DNA of 7,653 nt from an uncultured Clostridia bacterium (GCA_948517135.1 CAORJJ010000089.1:1-7653), one strand, 5' to 3'. Counted from the first letter of the stretch, positions 1 to 6,915 are shown. Notes: a model not told the origin generated them from the letters alone. Program-made: numbers and translations.

Positions 1-222
1 TCTTTCATTAAGGTTAACTTTTTCTTTTGATGCAATTTTTCTAATTCTAGAAGATAGTTTAATTTCACTTCTCTCAATTTTCTTTTGCTTTTTTGCAACT
101 TTTCTGTTATTTTTAGAATTTCTTTTTTCAGCTTTTACAATTTTTTTCTCACTAGCTTTAAAGTTATTTTGAATTCTTGCAACTTTCTTTTTTCTTCCTA
201 AACTATCCTTTTTATTTTTCAT
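1..222 (-). CDS. Highly basic protein of unknown function, N-terminal part (runs off the window edge)
   Basis: An open frame starts with ATG at 222-220 and stays open for 74 codons to the first base of the window, so the C-terminus is missing. A strong Shine-Dalgarno (AAAGGAGGG on the minus strand, about 11 bases before the ATG) supports it as a real gene. The visible protein starts MKNKKDSLGRKKK and has 29 Lys/Arg against 7 Asp/Glu in 74 residues, with no hydrophobic segment and no cysteine or histidine. I do not recognise a family. The composition would fit a nucleic-acid-binding or anionic-polymer-binding protein, or the basic cytoplasmic tail of a membrane protein whose transmembrane part lies outside the window. 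It begins 39 bases after the stop of the FGE-like gene with no terminator visible between them, so co-transcription is likely. Existence is fairly sure; function is unknown. Confidence 0.7.
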   Translation of the reverse strand, partial: MKNKKDSLGRKKKVARIQNNFKASEKKIVKAEKRNSKNNRKVAKKQKKIERSEIKLSSRIRKIASKEKVNLNER

Positions 223-261
223 ATAACATATCTCCCTCCTTTCCTAGAAATTTATATTTAA

Positions 262-1863
262 TTAATCCATAATACAAAGTACAGCACGACATCCAAAAGA
301 TAAACTACTTGAATAGTATTGGTAATATATTCCACCAATTCCACCAGAATCTAAATTACCACTTTTATAAACACTTGAATAATAGCCACCTCTTACGACT
401 TTAGCAACATTACTTGCAGAATTACTTATTGAAGTAGTTGCATCATATACATTTCCTGCCATATCATAAATATTATTCAATTTTGTATATTCTGTACTTC
501 CAGAAGGTATCTTTACACCTGTTCCCACATCTTTAAAAGCTTGCTCACCATTTATATCAATATAATCAAATGATGCATCTTTTGTATTTCCAAATGTTGT
601 TGAATCTCTAATATATGTATTATCTGTTATTTGAACATTTGTACTTGGAATTGATACTTTGCAATTTCTTAACCACCTAATTACTGCATCCCATTGAGAT
701 GATGATATCATTGATGTAAATACATTTTCATTTTCATTACTTAAATATTTACAAGATTCATACATTGCATACCATGATATTCCAGATATTTGATTATTTC
801 CCTTTTGAACTACTGCATTTTGTGGCTCTACACTATCAAGTCCACCTGTTTCATATCTTCCAATATAAAAACCACCATATTTTTCTATACTTTTAATCAT
901 TCTATTATAATTTTGTTCTATTTCTTTATTTAATAATTCATATCTAGTAATACCATCCATATTAGATAAAAGATAAGAATCTTCATCATTTGAATAAACA
1001 GAGCCACTACCTGCATAAAAATTATTTATATTTGGTCCTGTTGCATAACCACTAGCTGGTTGATCCATATAACTACTATACCAAAATGTAGTTTCTTTCA
1101 TTTTTCCATTAGTAATGCTGTACATTTTATTTAAATCACTACTTGTCATTGGAATCCAAACATATTGATTTCTAGTTTTTTGCAATTCTAAAGTATTTGT
1201 ATCTGTTTCTATCATCCAAGCACTATCTTCTGATAACAGTTTTATTTCTGCATTATCAGAAACTATTTTTTCTGGTTCTGGTAATGGTTCTTCTAAATCC
1301 TCATTATTTGAATTTTCTATTGGCATATCTATAACTAAATTTTGTTCTGATTCAACTGTATTTTCTATATTCTCATTAACCAAATTATCTTCTACAATAT
1401 TTAAAGTATTATCGATTTTATTATCTATAATATTATTATCATCAACTTTATTATCTACAATATTTACTTCTTCATTTTCTTTTTCTATACTATCATTATC
1501 TTCATTACTAACTTGTATTGTATTTTCTTTATTTTCCCAATAGCTCCAATCTATATCTTCACCTTCATAAATTACAAATCCACCATTTACTGAATTTTCT
1601 CCTGGAATTTTTGATGCAGAATATCCATGAGGTATTGGAACCCATATTCCATCTGAACTTTTAGACATATGGACACTATCACTAATTGGAGGAATTGTTT
1701 CTTCATTTGTAGCTTGAGTTCTTCCAGATACAGAAATAATAATTAATACAATAATTATAGCAACAACTATCAATAAAGAAATCGCAACTCCCCTATTTTT
1801 AATTATTTTTATTGCAGCAACTTCAAGTCTGCTTTTTTTATTACCATCTTTTATATTTTGCAT
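262..1863 (-). CDS. Membrane-anchored surface protein with C-terminal FGE/SUMF1-like (C-type-lectin-fold) domain
   Basis: A 533-residue protein. A basic N-terminus (residues 1-25) is followed by one hydrophobic segment (about 27-44), predicting a single-pass membrane anchor with the rest outside the cell. Residues 72-106 form a short module (GIWVPIPHGY, then GGFVIYEG). A low-complexity Asn/Asp/Glu-rich stretch follows (about 107-228) and then the folded domain (about 229-531). Motifs typical of the formylglycine-generating-enzyme/sulfatase-modifying (FGE/SUMF1) fold are RNQYVWIP (231-238), GGFYIGRYETG (330-340), SWYAMYESC (363-371), YDMAGNVYD (466-474), RGGYY (491-495) and FGCRAVL (523-529). 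The catalytic cysteine arrangement of true FGE (SxCxRYR then GFRC) is absent, so an enzymatic role is unlikely; ligand binding or a structural surface role is an inference. The ATG is preceded by a weak purine-rich site (AAGAGAG). A separate promoter and the terminator of the preceding operon suggest its own transcription unit, probably together with the basic gene downstream. Confidence 0.8.
   Translation of the reverse strand: MQNIKDGNKKSRLEVAAIKIIKNRGVAISLLIVVAIIIVLIIISVSGRTQATNEETIPPISDSVHMSKSSDGIWVPIPHGYSASKIPGENSVNGGFVIYEGEDIDWSYWENKENTIQVSNEDNDSIEKENEEVNIVDNKVDDNNIIDNKIDNTLNIVEDNLVNENIENTVESEQNLVIDMPIENSNNEDLEEPLPEPEKIVSDNAEIKLLSEDSAWMIETDTNTLELQKTRNQYVWIPMTSSDLNKMYSITNGKMKETTFWYSSYMDQPASGYATGPNINNFYAGSGSVYSNDEDSYLLSNMDGITRYELLNKEIEQNYNRMIKSIEKYGGFYIGRYETGGLDSVEPQNAVVQKGNNQISGISWYAMYESCKYLSNENENVFTSMISSSQWDAVIRWLRNCKVSIPSTNVQITDNTYIRDSTTFGNTKDASFDYIDINGEQAFKDVGTGVKIPSGSTEYTKLNNIYDMAGNVYDATTSISNSASNVAKVVRGGYYSSVYKSGNLDSGGIGGIYYQYYSSSLSFGCRAVLCIMD
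1375..1464 (-). repeat. Degenerate tandem repeat inside the acidic linker of the FGE-like protein
   Basis: Residues 134-163 of the FGE-like protein read as about three imperfect units of 10-11 residues: NIVDNKVDDN, NIIDNKIDNTL and NIVEDNLVN. At DNA level the units share an AATATT(G/A)TA(G)GATAAT core. Such a repeat can change length by slippage or recombination, so linker length may vary between strains; that is inference. The units are imperfect, so the array is not recent. Confidence 0.6.
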
Positions 1864-1912
1864 CCATAATTCTCTCTTTCAAATAAATTTAAAATTAAAT
1901 TATTTCAACAAT

Positions 1913-1941
1913 ATTTTATCAAAAATTACATATTTTTCCAA
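1913..1941 (-). promoter_or_regulatory. Probable sigma-70/SigA promoter of the FGE-like gene
   Basis: On the minus strand a -35 TTGGAA (1936-1941) and a -10 TAAAAT (1913-1918) are separated by exactly 17 bases. The -10 is preceded by TG plus one base (extended -10). The start codon lies about 50 bases downstream, leaving a 5' untranslated region of roughly 40 bases. An isolated TATAAT (minus strand, 1944-1949) just upstream lacks a convincing -35 and is the weaker alternative. In such AT-rich DNA chance matches are common, so confidence is moderate. Confidence 0.5.
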
Positions 1942-1967
1942 CATTATAAACTTTCATTCTGATATCA

Positions 1968-1999
1968 TTTTTATTACTTTTTTATTACTTTTTTATTGC
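1968..1999 (-). repeat. Three-copy 11-bp A-tract repeat upstream of the FGE-like promoter
   Basis: On the plus strand TTTTTATTAC, TTTTTTATTAC and TTTTTTATTGC follow each other, with the terminal C at 1977, 1988 and 1999, a period of exactly 11 bp. On the minus strand these are phased A-tracts beginning about 27 bases upstream of the -35 hexamer of the probable promoter. Phasing near one helical turn is expected to bend DNA and could act like an UP element; that role is inference. Confidence 0.6.
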
Positions 2000-2040
2000 T
2001 TTTAAAAACAAAAAGGGTTGATATGATAATTACAAAATAA

Positions 2041-2071
2041 AAAAAGATAAGAAATAATTTCTTATCTTTTT
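2041..2071 (-). terminator. Rho-independent terminator of the ftsEX operon
   Basis: A perfect 14-bp stem (AAAAAGATAAGAAA paired with TTTCTTATCTTTTT) with a 3-base loop lies 5 bases past the stop codon of the S41 protease gene. On the minus strand the 3' arm ends in five T, followed by TTATTTTG, so the U-tract partly belongs to the stem. Being near-symmetrical, it could weakly terminate in the other direction as well, but no plus-strand gene approaches it. It marks the end of the cell-wall operon and separates it from the FGE-like gene. Confidence 0.8.
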
Positions 2072-2076
2072 CTATT

Positions 2077-3312
2077 TTACTTTAATATTTCTAACGCTTT
2101 ATTTAGTTGTATATCTTCTTCTGAATTCTCATCTAATTCCACAACATAATCTGGTTCAATTCCAACTTTATTAATTTTAGTTTCATTTGGTGTATAATAT
2201 TCATTTACAGTTAATTTTAATGCACTATTATCATTCAATAGGTACACACTCTGAATTACACCTTTTCCATAAGTTTTAGTTCCCACTATTTTTGCTTTAC
2301 CTGCATCTCTTAACGCTCCAATTAATATTTCTGAAGCACTTGCAGAATATTCATTAGCTAAAACAACCATATCACAATCGATTATAGGATCTTGTTCAGC
2401 CTTACTATATTCTTTATTACCAGCTGAATCTACTGTAATCAATAAAGTTTGATCTTTAGGAATAATCATGTCAGCAATTTCTAAGGCTTCCTCTACTAAT
2501 CCACCAGTATTATTTCTTAAATCTAATATTATTTTTTTAGCACCTTTAGATTTTAAATCTTCGAAAGCTTTTCTTATTTCATCTGCACAATCTTCATCAA
2601 ATGTTAATAAAGAAACATAACCAATATTATTTTCTTTCATCTCGCTTTTTACATGATACATTTTTATTGCTTCTCTTGGAATTTCAAAATCCAAATATTC
2701 ATTTTCTCTTGCAATTTTAAGTTTAACTGTTGTTCCTTCTTCGCCTTTAATTTTTGAAGAGACAATATCTGATGAAACTCCTAGTGCATTTTCACCATCT
2801 ACTTCAACAATAATGTCACCTGTTTTAATACCAACTCTTTCTGCTGGTGACTGTTCTATTGGAGCTAAAACAACTATATTATTGTTTTTATCTACTCCCA
2901 TATAAATTCCTATTCCAACATAATTTCCCATTGTTAAGCTTTGGAATTCTTCCCATTCTTCAGTAGTCATATATTCAGAATATTCATCATCTAAACCTTT
3001 TATATAACCTTTTATTGTTTCATCAAGTATTTTTTGCTCATCGATTTCTCCGATAAATTGATTATCTATTAATTTTCTAAAGTTCTTTAAAGTCTTTCCT
3101 ATTTCATCAATATTTTCTTCTGCATTTCCTACTGCTTCATTTTTATTTAAAATACTATTTTTAAAATAATATTGAATTGTAAATTCAGAAGAAAATACTA
3201 TTGCAATTACAACTAATATAATTGTTATTAAAATATACTTAAATCTTAAATGTTTCTTTTCTTCTTCAAATTCTTCTATTAACTCGTCTTCACGACTTTT
3301 GTTTTCTTCCAT
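2077..3312 (-). CDS. ctpA: S41-family C-terminal processing protease (CtpA/CtpB/Prc type) with PDZ domain
   Basis: A 411-residue serine protease, close to the usual length of Gram-positive Ctp proteins. A charged cytoplasmic N-terminus (1-24) precedes one membrane segment (about 25-42), putting the protease outside the cell. A helical region follows (about 66-125, containing GLDDEYSEYMT), then a PDZ domain (about 128-216, with SPAERVGIKTGDIIVEVDG) and the S41 core. The core contains GYVSLLTF (231-238), ILDLRNNTGG (262-271), EYSASASEIL (321-330) and TYGKGVIQ (347-354). By comparison with Prc and CtpB the Ser-Lys-Gln catalytic set is Ser325, Lys350 and Gln354, all intact with the expected 25- and 4-residue spacings. 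GGAGG lies a few bases before the ATG, and the gap after the upstream hydrolase gene is 18 bases, so it is the last operon gene. Linkage suggests it trims or degrades wall hydrolases, as shown for Prc and Pseudomonas CtpA; that is inference here. Whether it is the CtpA or CtpB orthologue cannot be told. Confidence 0.93.
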   Translation of the reverse strand: MEENKSREDELIEEFEEEKKHLRFKYILITIILVVIAIVFSSEFTIQYYFKNSILNKNEAVGNAEENIDEIGKTLKNFRKLIDNQFIGEIDEQKILDETIKGYIKGLDDEYSEYMTTEEWEEFQSLTMGNYVGIGIYMGVDKNNNIVVLAPIEQSPAERVGIKTGDIIVEVDGENALGVSSDIVSSKIKGEEGTTVKLKIARENEYLDFEIPREAIKMYHVKSEMKENNIGYVSLLTFDEDCADEIRKAFEDLKSKGAKKIILDLRNNTGGLVEEALEIADMIIPKDQTLLITVDSAGNKEYSKAEQDPIIDCDMVVLANEYSASASEILIGALRDAGKAKIVGTKTYGKGVIQSVYLLNDNSALKLTVNEYYTPNETKINKVGIEPDYVVELDENSEEDIQLNKALEILK

Positions 3313-3330
3313 CTTTCCTCCAATTATGTT

Positions 3331-4491
3331 CTAAGGTAAATACGGTGTTGGATTTGTTCTTCTACCTTTTGAATATACCTCAAAATGCAAATGATTTCCT
3401 GTTGAATTTCCTGTTGAACCGACAGAACCAATCTGTTGCCCTTGTGATACACTATTTCCTTCAAAAACAAGTCTAGAACCAGCTTGCATATGTGCATATA
3501 ATGTCATTGTTCCATCTTGATGATCTATAATTATGTACTCTCCATAACTTACATATTTTCCATTTCTCATTTTAGCTGTAGATGTATATACTACTCCAGA
3601 TTTTACTGCCAAAACTGGTGTTCCTCCAGCACATGCAAAATCCACTCCTTCATGTCCTGAATATCCCAAATATCCTGTTGTTATATTAGCTCTTGTTTTT
3701 CCTGGTAATGGTGATGTAAATCCTGCTGCACTAGGTGCTACTGGAGCACCAGTATATTTAGCAGAAGCTTGAGCAATTTTACTTTGGATTTCTTTTTTAT
3801 GTTGCTCATATTCTTCTAATTCTTCTTGAAGAGCTTTTTCTTCTTCAGACAATTGTGACACAACTGCCTTTTTTTGATTTCTAGAAGCTGCTAATGAGTT
3901 TTGTTTATTTTTCATTGCATTTTGTGTTTGTTGAATTTCACTTTTAGCAGATTCTAAATAATCTTTTTCTGCTTGAATTTTATCTTTTGTATCAGCAATT
4001 CCTTTTAGTAATTCTTGATCAAATTCTGCAAGTTGTGAAATTATATAGTAATTTGAAATAAAATCTGCTAATCCATCAGATGAAAGCAACATGTCTAAAT
4101 ACGATGTACTTCCGTTTTCATACATAGCAATTAATCTTTTATCTAATAATTCCTGTTGTTCATCATATTTTTGTTGTTGCTCTACTATATTTGCTTCTTT
4201 TTCTATAATTTGAACATTTACAGATCCAATTCTAGCTTGAAGATCTCCAATTTCATTTTCATATGTTGAAATTTCTGCATTTAATTCGTTTATTTGATTC
4301 AAATTATCTGTCATTTTAGATTTCGTTCCAGCTATCTCAGAATTTATTTCCTTAATCTTTTCATCAATTTCATTCTTTTGTTTATTTAATTCTGAAGTTG
4401 TTGCTGCATAACAAATTCCAATTGTATTTACACCTAAAATTAAAATTAAACAACTAATACATATTATTCTTCCTATTTTACTAATATTCAT
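3331..4491 (-). CDS. Secreted coiled-coil M23 peptidoglycan endopeptidase, FtsEX-partner type (second copy)
   Basis: A 386-residue exported protein. A signal peptide (1 to about 29, ending ICYA) is followed by a long coiled coil (about 32-240) rich in Glu, Lys and Gln, with the segment RLIAMYENGSTSYLDMLLSS (119-138) characteristic of PcsB/CwlO-type hydrolases regulated by FtsEX. A short Ala/Pro linker (about 241-258) leads to a LytM/M23 zinc metallopeptidase domain (about 259-386). The zinc site is complete: His280 and Asp284 (HxxxD) and His369 (HLH motif, 367-369), with His334 (YAHM) and His367 as the likely catalytic histidines. M23 enzymes cut peptide cross-bridges of peptidoglycan. The catalytic domain lacks the SPFGMRxHP-type lead-in of its neighbour and reads ITTGYLGYSGHEGVDFA instead. 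AGGA precedes the ATG by a short spacer; the gap from the upstream copy is 58 bases. The exact cleavage specificity is not visible. Confidence 0.92.
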   Translation of the reverse strand: MNISKIGRIICISCLILILGVNTIGICYAATTSELNKQKNEIDEKIKEINSEIAGTKSKMTDNLNQINELNAEISTYENEIGDLQARIGSVNVQIIEKEANIVEQQQKYDEQQELLDKRLIAMYENGSTSYLDMLLSSDGLADFISNYYIISQLAEFDQELLKGIADTKDKIQAEKDYLESAKSEIQQTQNAMKNKQNSLAASRNQKKAVVSQLSEEEKALQEELEEYEQHKKEIQSKIAQASAKYTGAPVAPSAAGFTSPLPGKTRANITTGYLGYSGHEGVDFACAGGTPVLAVKSGVVYTSTAKMRNGKYVSYGEYIIIDHQDGTMTLYAHMQAGSRLVFEGNSVSQGQQIGSVGSTGNSTGNHLHFEVYSKGRRTNPTPYLP

Positions 4492-4549
4492 TTTTCCTAC
4501 TATTTATTTTCTCCTTTTGAATATTTAGGTTTTTTGGTTCCTATAACCA

Positions 4550-5905
4550 TTACTCTTCTTCTTTATTTTCTTCTTGCTCTTGTTCATCTTTGTTACTTAA
4601 AACATCAATATTATTTTCAGCACTTTCTTCATTTGGCTCTATATTATTAGCCGTAGAATATGATGTTATATAATCAAGTGGTTGAACATAATCACCATTA
4701 ATTCTAACTTCAAAATGAGCATGTGGCCCTGTTGAATATCCTGTTGAACCAACTTTTAATACAGGATTTCCTTGATAAATAGTATCTCCAACATTTACTA
4801 ATATTTCAGAACCATGTGCATATAATGTAGTAATTCCACCACCATGATCTATTATTACCATATTTCCATAAGCCCTATTGTAACCTGCATAAGTTACTAA
4901 CCCATCATTTGCTGCAACAAAATTAGAACCGTATGGAGCTCCTATATCAACACCAGTATGTAATTTAAAAATACCAGTAATTGGATGAGTTCTCATACCA
5001 AATGGAGATGTAATTCTAGTATAACCTGGTGTTGGCCAAGCCATTGTTCCACCAACATATCTTTCGCTCACATTTGCAATAGCTAAAATTCTAATTTCTT
5101 TTTCAATTTCAGTTATTTGATTTTGGTATTCTTCAATTATTTGTTGAAGTACAAGTTCTTGTTCTGTTAATTGTTGGATTTTATTATTTTTAATAACAGA
5201 CATATTAGTTAAAGAAATAGCATTTTTTTCTCGAGTTTCTCGTGATGCACTTAAAATTGCTTTCTTTGTTTCTAAAGCTTCTTTTAATCTTTTATTATAT
5301 ATTTTTTCATCATTAACTGTTTTTAATAACTCTTCATCTGCTGATGAAATTTCTGAAATTAAGTAGTAATTTGAAAATAAATCAGTAATACTTTTTGAAC
5401 TAAGTAAAACTTCCAAATAAGAATTTTCTCCCATTTCATACATTGCAACTAATCTTTTTTCCAACAATTCTTTTTGTTTCTCATATCTTTTATCTGATCT
5501 TTCAAGTTCGTTTTCAGCTCTTTCAATATATTTAAAAATTTCATTTTCTTGAGCTTGCAATGTTTCAACTTCCAATTGTTTATCACAAATTTTTTGATTT
5601 ATTTCAGCAATTTCTACAACAGTATTAGATAAATCACTTTCTATAAATTGGATTTGAGCATTTGATTCTTCTATTATATTTTGCAAGTCTGCTTTCTCAA
5701 GTTGCAAATCATCCAATGTTTTTTCTTCATTATCTTCTTGCTGGTTATTCTCTTCATCTTGCTGATTTTCTTCTTCATTTAATTCTTCTTGATTTTCTGA
5801 ATATTCCTCATCAGATGTTTCTGCATTTATTGGAACTAATAAATAATTACAAGATAAACAAAATATTACTAAAATTACAAAATTAATTTTAATAAATTTT
5901 TTCAT
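4550..5905 (-). CDS. Secreted coiled-coil M23 peptidoglycan endopeptidase, FtsEX-partner type (first copy, acidic tails)
   Basis: A 451-residue exported protein immediately behind ftsX (8-base gap). A signal peptide (1 to about 28, ending VPINA) is followed by a very acidic Glu/Gln/Asn spacer (about 30-64), a coiled coil (about 65-275) containing RLVAMYEMGENSYLEVLLSS (151-170), and an M23 domain (about 288-412). The domain has SPFGMRTHPITG (300-311), the zinc ligands His316, Asp320 and His397, and the histidines His364 (LYAH) and His395 (HAH), all intact. A second acidic tail (about 420-451) closes the protein. Position and coiled coil make it the best candidate for the FtsX-activated hydrolase, like PcsB or CwlO. 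Its Shine-Dalgarno (GGAGG) lies inside the last codons of ftsX, 13 bases before the ATG. That spacing is long, but no in-frame ATG, GTG or TTG lies closer. Translational coupling to ftsX is therefore likely. Confidence 0.92.
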   Translation of the reverse strand: MKKFIKINFVILVIFCLSCNYLLVPINAETSDEEYSENQEELNEEENQQDEENNQQEDNEEKTLDDLQLEKADLQNIIEESNAQIQFIESDLSNTVVEIAEINQKICDKQLEVETLQAQENEIFKYIERAENELERSDKRYEKQKELLEKRLVAMYEMGENSYLEVLLSSKSITDLFSNYYLISEISSADEELLKTVNDEKIYNKRLKEALETKKAILSASRETREKNAISLTNMSVIKNNKIQQLTEQELVLQQIIEEYQNQITEIEKEIRILAIANVSERYVGGTMAWPTPGYTRITSPFGMRTHPITGIFKLHTGVDIGAPYGSNFVAANDGLVTYAGYNRAYGNMVIIDHGGGITTLYAHGSEILVNVGDTIYQGNPVLKVGSTGYSTGPHAHFEVRINGDYVQPLDYITSYSTANNIEPNEESAENNIDVLSNKDEQEQEENKEEE

Positions 5906-5913
5906 GAAATTGT

Positions 5914-6915
5914 TTATACCTCCAAATATTTTTTCATTGATACAGAACTTCCAATTATACCAACTCCTATTCCTAAAACTGCATATACTATTGCTACTGG
6001 TTTTGCAATTTCTATAAATTGAAGTAATGTTATTCCCATCTTCTGTAATACATTTGAAGTTTCTATACTTTTAATTACAAAATCATATAAAACACCTACA
6101 ATTACTAATGTAAGAATTGCAGCAATTATTCCTATTATTATACCCTCTACTAAAAAAGGCCATCTAATAAAACTATTGGTTGCTCCAACATATTTCATGA
6201 TAGAAATTTCTTTTCTTCTAGCATGAACAGTAAGTTTTATAGTATTTGATATGATTGTAATTGATATGACAAGTAATATTATAAATATTACTCCTATTGT
6301 TATTCTAACACCTCTTACTATTGTTATAAGAGTATTTATAGTATTATCACTACTAGTTATGTTTTTTATAATTGAATCATGTTCTGTTGTTTCTTCAATA
6401 TTAAGATCAACTTGTCCTACTCTTTCTGCAGTAGCAATCTTAGCTCCAATTCTTCTAACTTCAGCTTGAATTTCATCAGATTTTTCAAGTTCAGTTAAAG
6501 TAACAATATAAGATGCAGGAAAAATATTTTTATCATTTTCATATCCCTCAAGAACTTTTGAGTTCTCAGCACCTAAGCTTTCTTTAAAAGAATCTAAAGC
6601 TTGTTGTTTATTTTTGTATCTTACACTGTTTACACCTTCTAAAGCTTTTATTTCTGTTTCGAATTTATTTTTTTGTTCATCTGTAACTTCATCCCATATA
6701 AAAATTTCCATTCCTTGTTTTAATTGAACTTGTTCTAATATAGAATTAATATTTACACCTATTGCAAAAAATATTCCAAACAAAAACATTGTACAAATCA
6801 TTGTTATAACTGAGATAACAGTTGATTTTGTATTTTTAAACATATTTTTAAAACCTTCACCTATTAAATAGGATAATCCATTATACCTCACTATTATAAC
6901 CACCTTTTTTATCAT
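5914..6915 (-). CDS. ftsX: Cell-division ABC-type permease FtsX
   Basis: A 333-residue membrane protein (about 325 from the alternative start), with the FtsX architecture of four membrane segments at about 30-54, 203-225, 252-277 and 303-325. A large extracellular domain lies between the first two (about 55-195). It has the family pattern QALDSFKESLG (105-115) followed by FPASYIVTL (132-140, the usual PLPASF region). The segment HARRKEISIMKYVGATNSFI (231-250) is the conserved cytoplasmic loop that contacts FtsE. FtsX passes the ATPase signal of FtsE to extracellular wall hydrolases. The longest frame begins at ATG 6915 and overlaps ftsE by 35 bases with a poor ribosome site. A GTG at 6891-6889 has GGTGG 8 bases upstream and would give an N-terminus (M/V)RYNGLSYLIGEGFKN, more like other FtsX proteins, with an 11-base overlap. 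I consider that start at least as likely. Confidence 0.95.
   Translation of the reverse strand: MIKKVVIIVRYNGLSYLIGEGFKNMFKNTKSTVISVITMICTMFLFGIFFAIGVNINSILEQVQLKQGMEIFIWDEVTDEQKNKFETEIKALEGVNSVRYKNKQQALDSFKESLGAENSKVLEGYENDKNIFPASYIVTLTELEKSDEIQAEVRRIGAKIATAERVGQVDLNIEETTEHDSIIKNITSSDNTINTLITIVRGVRITIGVIFIILLVISITIISNTIKLTVHARRKEISIMKYVGATNSFIRWPFLVEGIIIGIIAAILTLVIVGVLYDFVIKSIETSNVLQKMGITLLQFIEIAKPVAIVYAVLGIGVGIIGSSVSMKKYLEV

Noticed and set aside
262..1863. Annotation of the surface protein as an active formylglycine-generating enzyme
   Set aside because: The paired active-site cysteines (SxCxRYR and GFRC) are missing, the last domain has only isolated cysteines, and no sulfatase gene is nearby.
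4536..4548. Small inverted repeat GGTTCCTATAACC between the two hydrolase genes
   Set aside because: The stem is only 4 bp and, in the direction of transcription, is followed by A rather than T, so it is not a convincing terminator or attenuator.
5662..5886. Plus-strand open frame of 74 codons opposite the first hydrolase
   Set aside because: It is Leu-rich because it is antisense to the Glu/Gln/Asn-rich coiled coil and acidic spacer; it has no ribosome site or independent support.
5842..5905. Lipoprotein signal for the first hydrolase because of Cys16 and Cys19
   Set aside because: The residues before the cysteines (VIFC, CLSC) do not fit a lipobox, and a normal signal-peptidase I site (VPINA) follows.
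6251..6469. Plus-strand open frame of 72 codons opposite ftsX
   Set aside because: It lies entirely antisense to a clear ftsX gene, has a low-complexity hydrophobic composition, and resembles no known protein.
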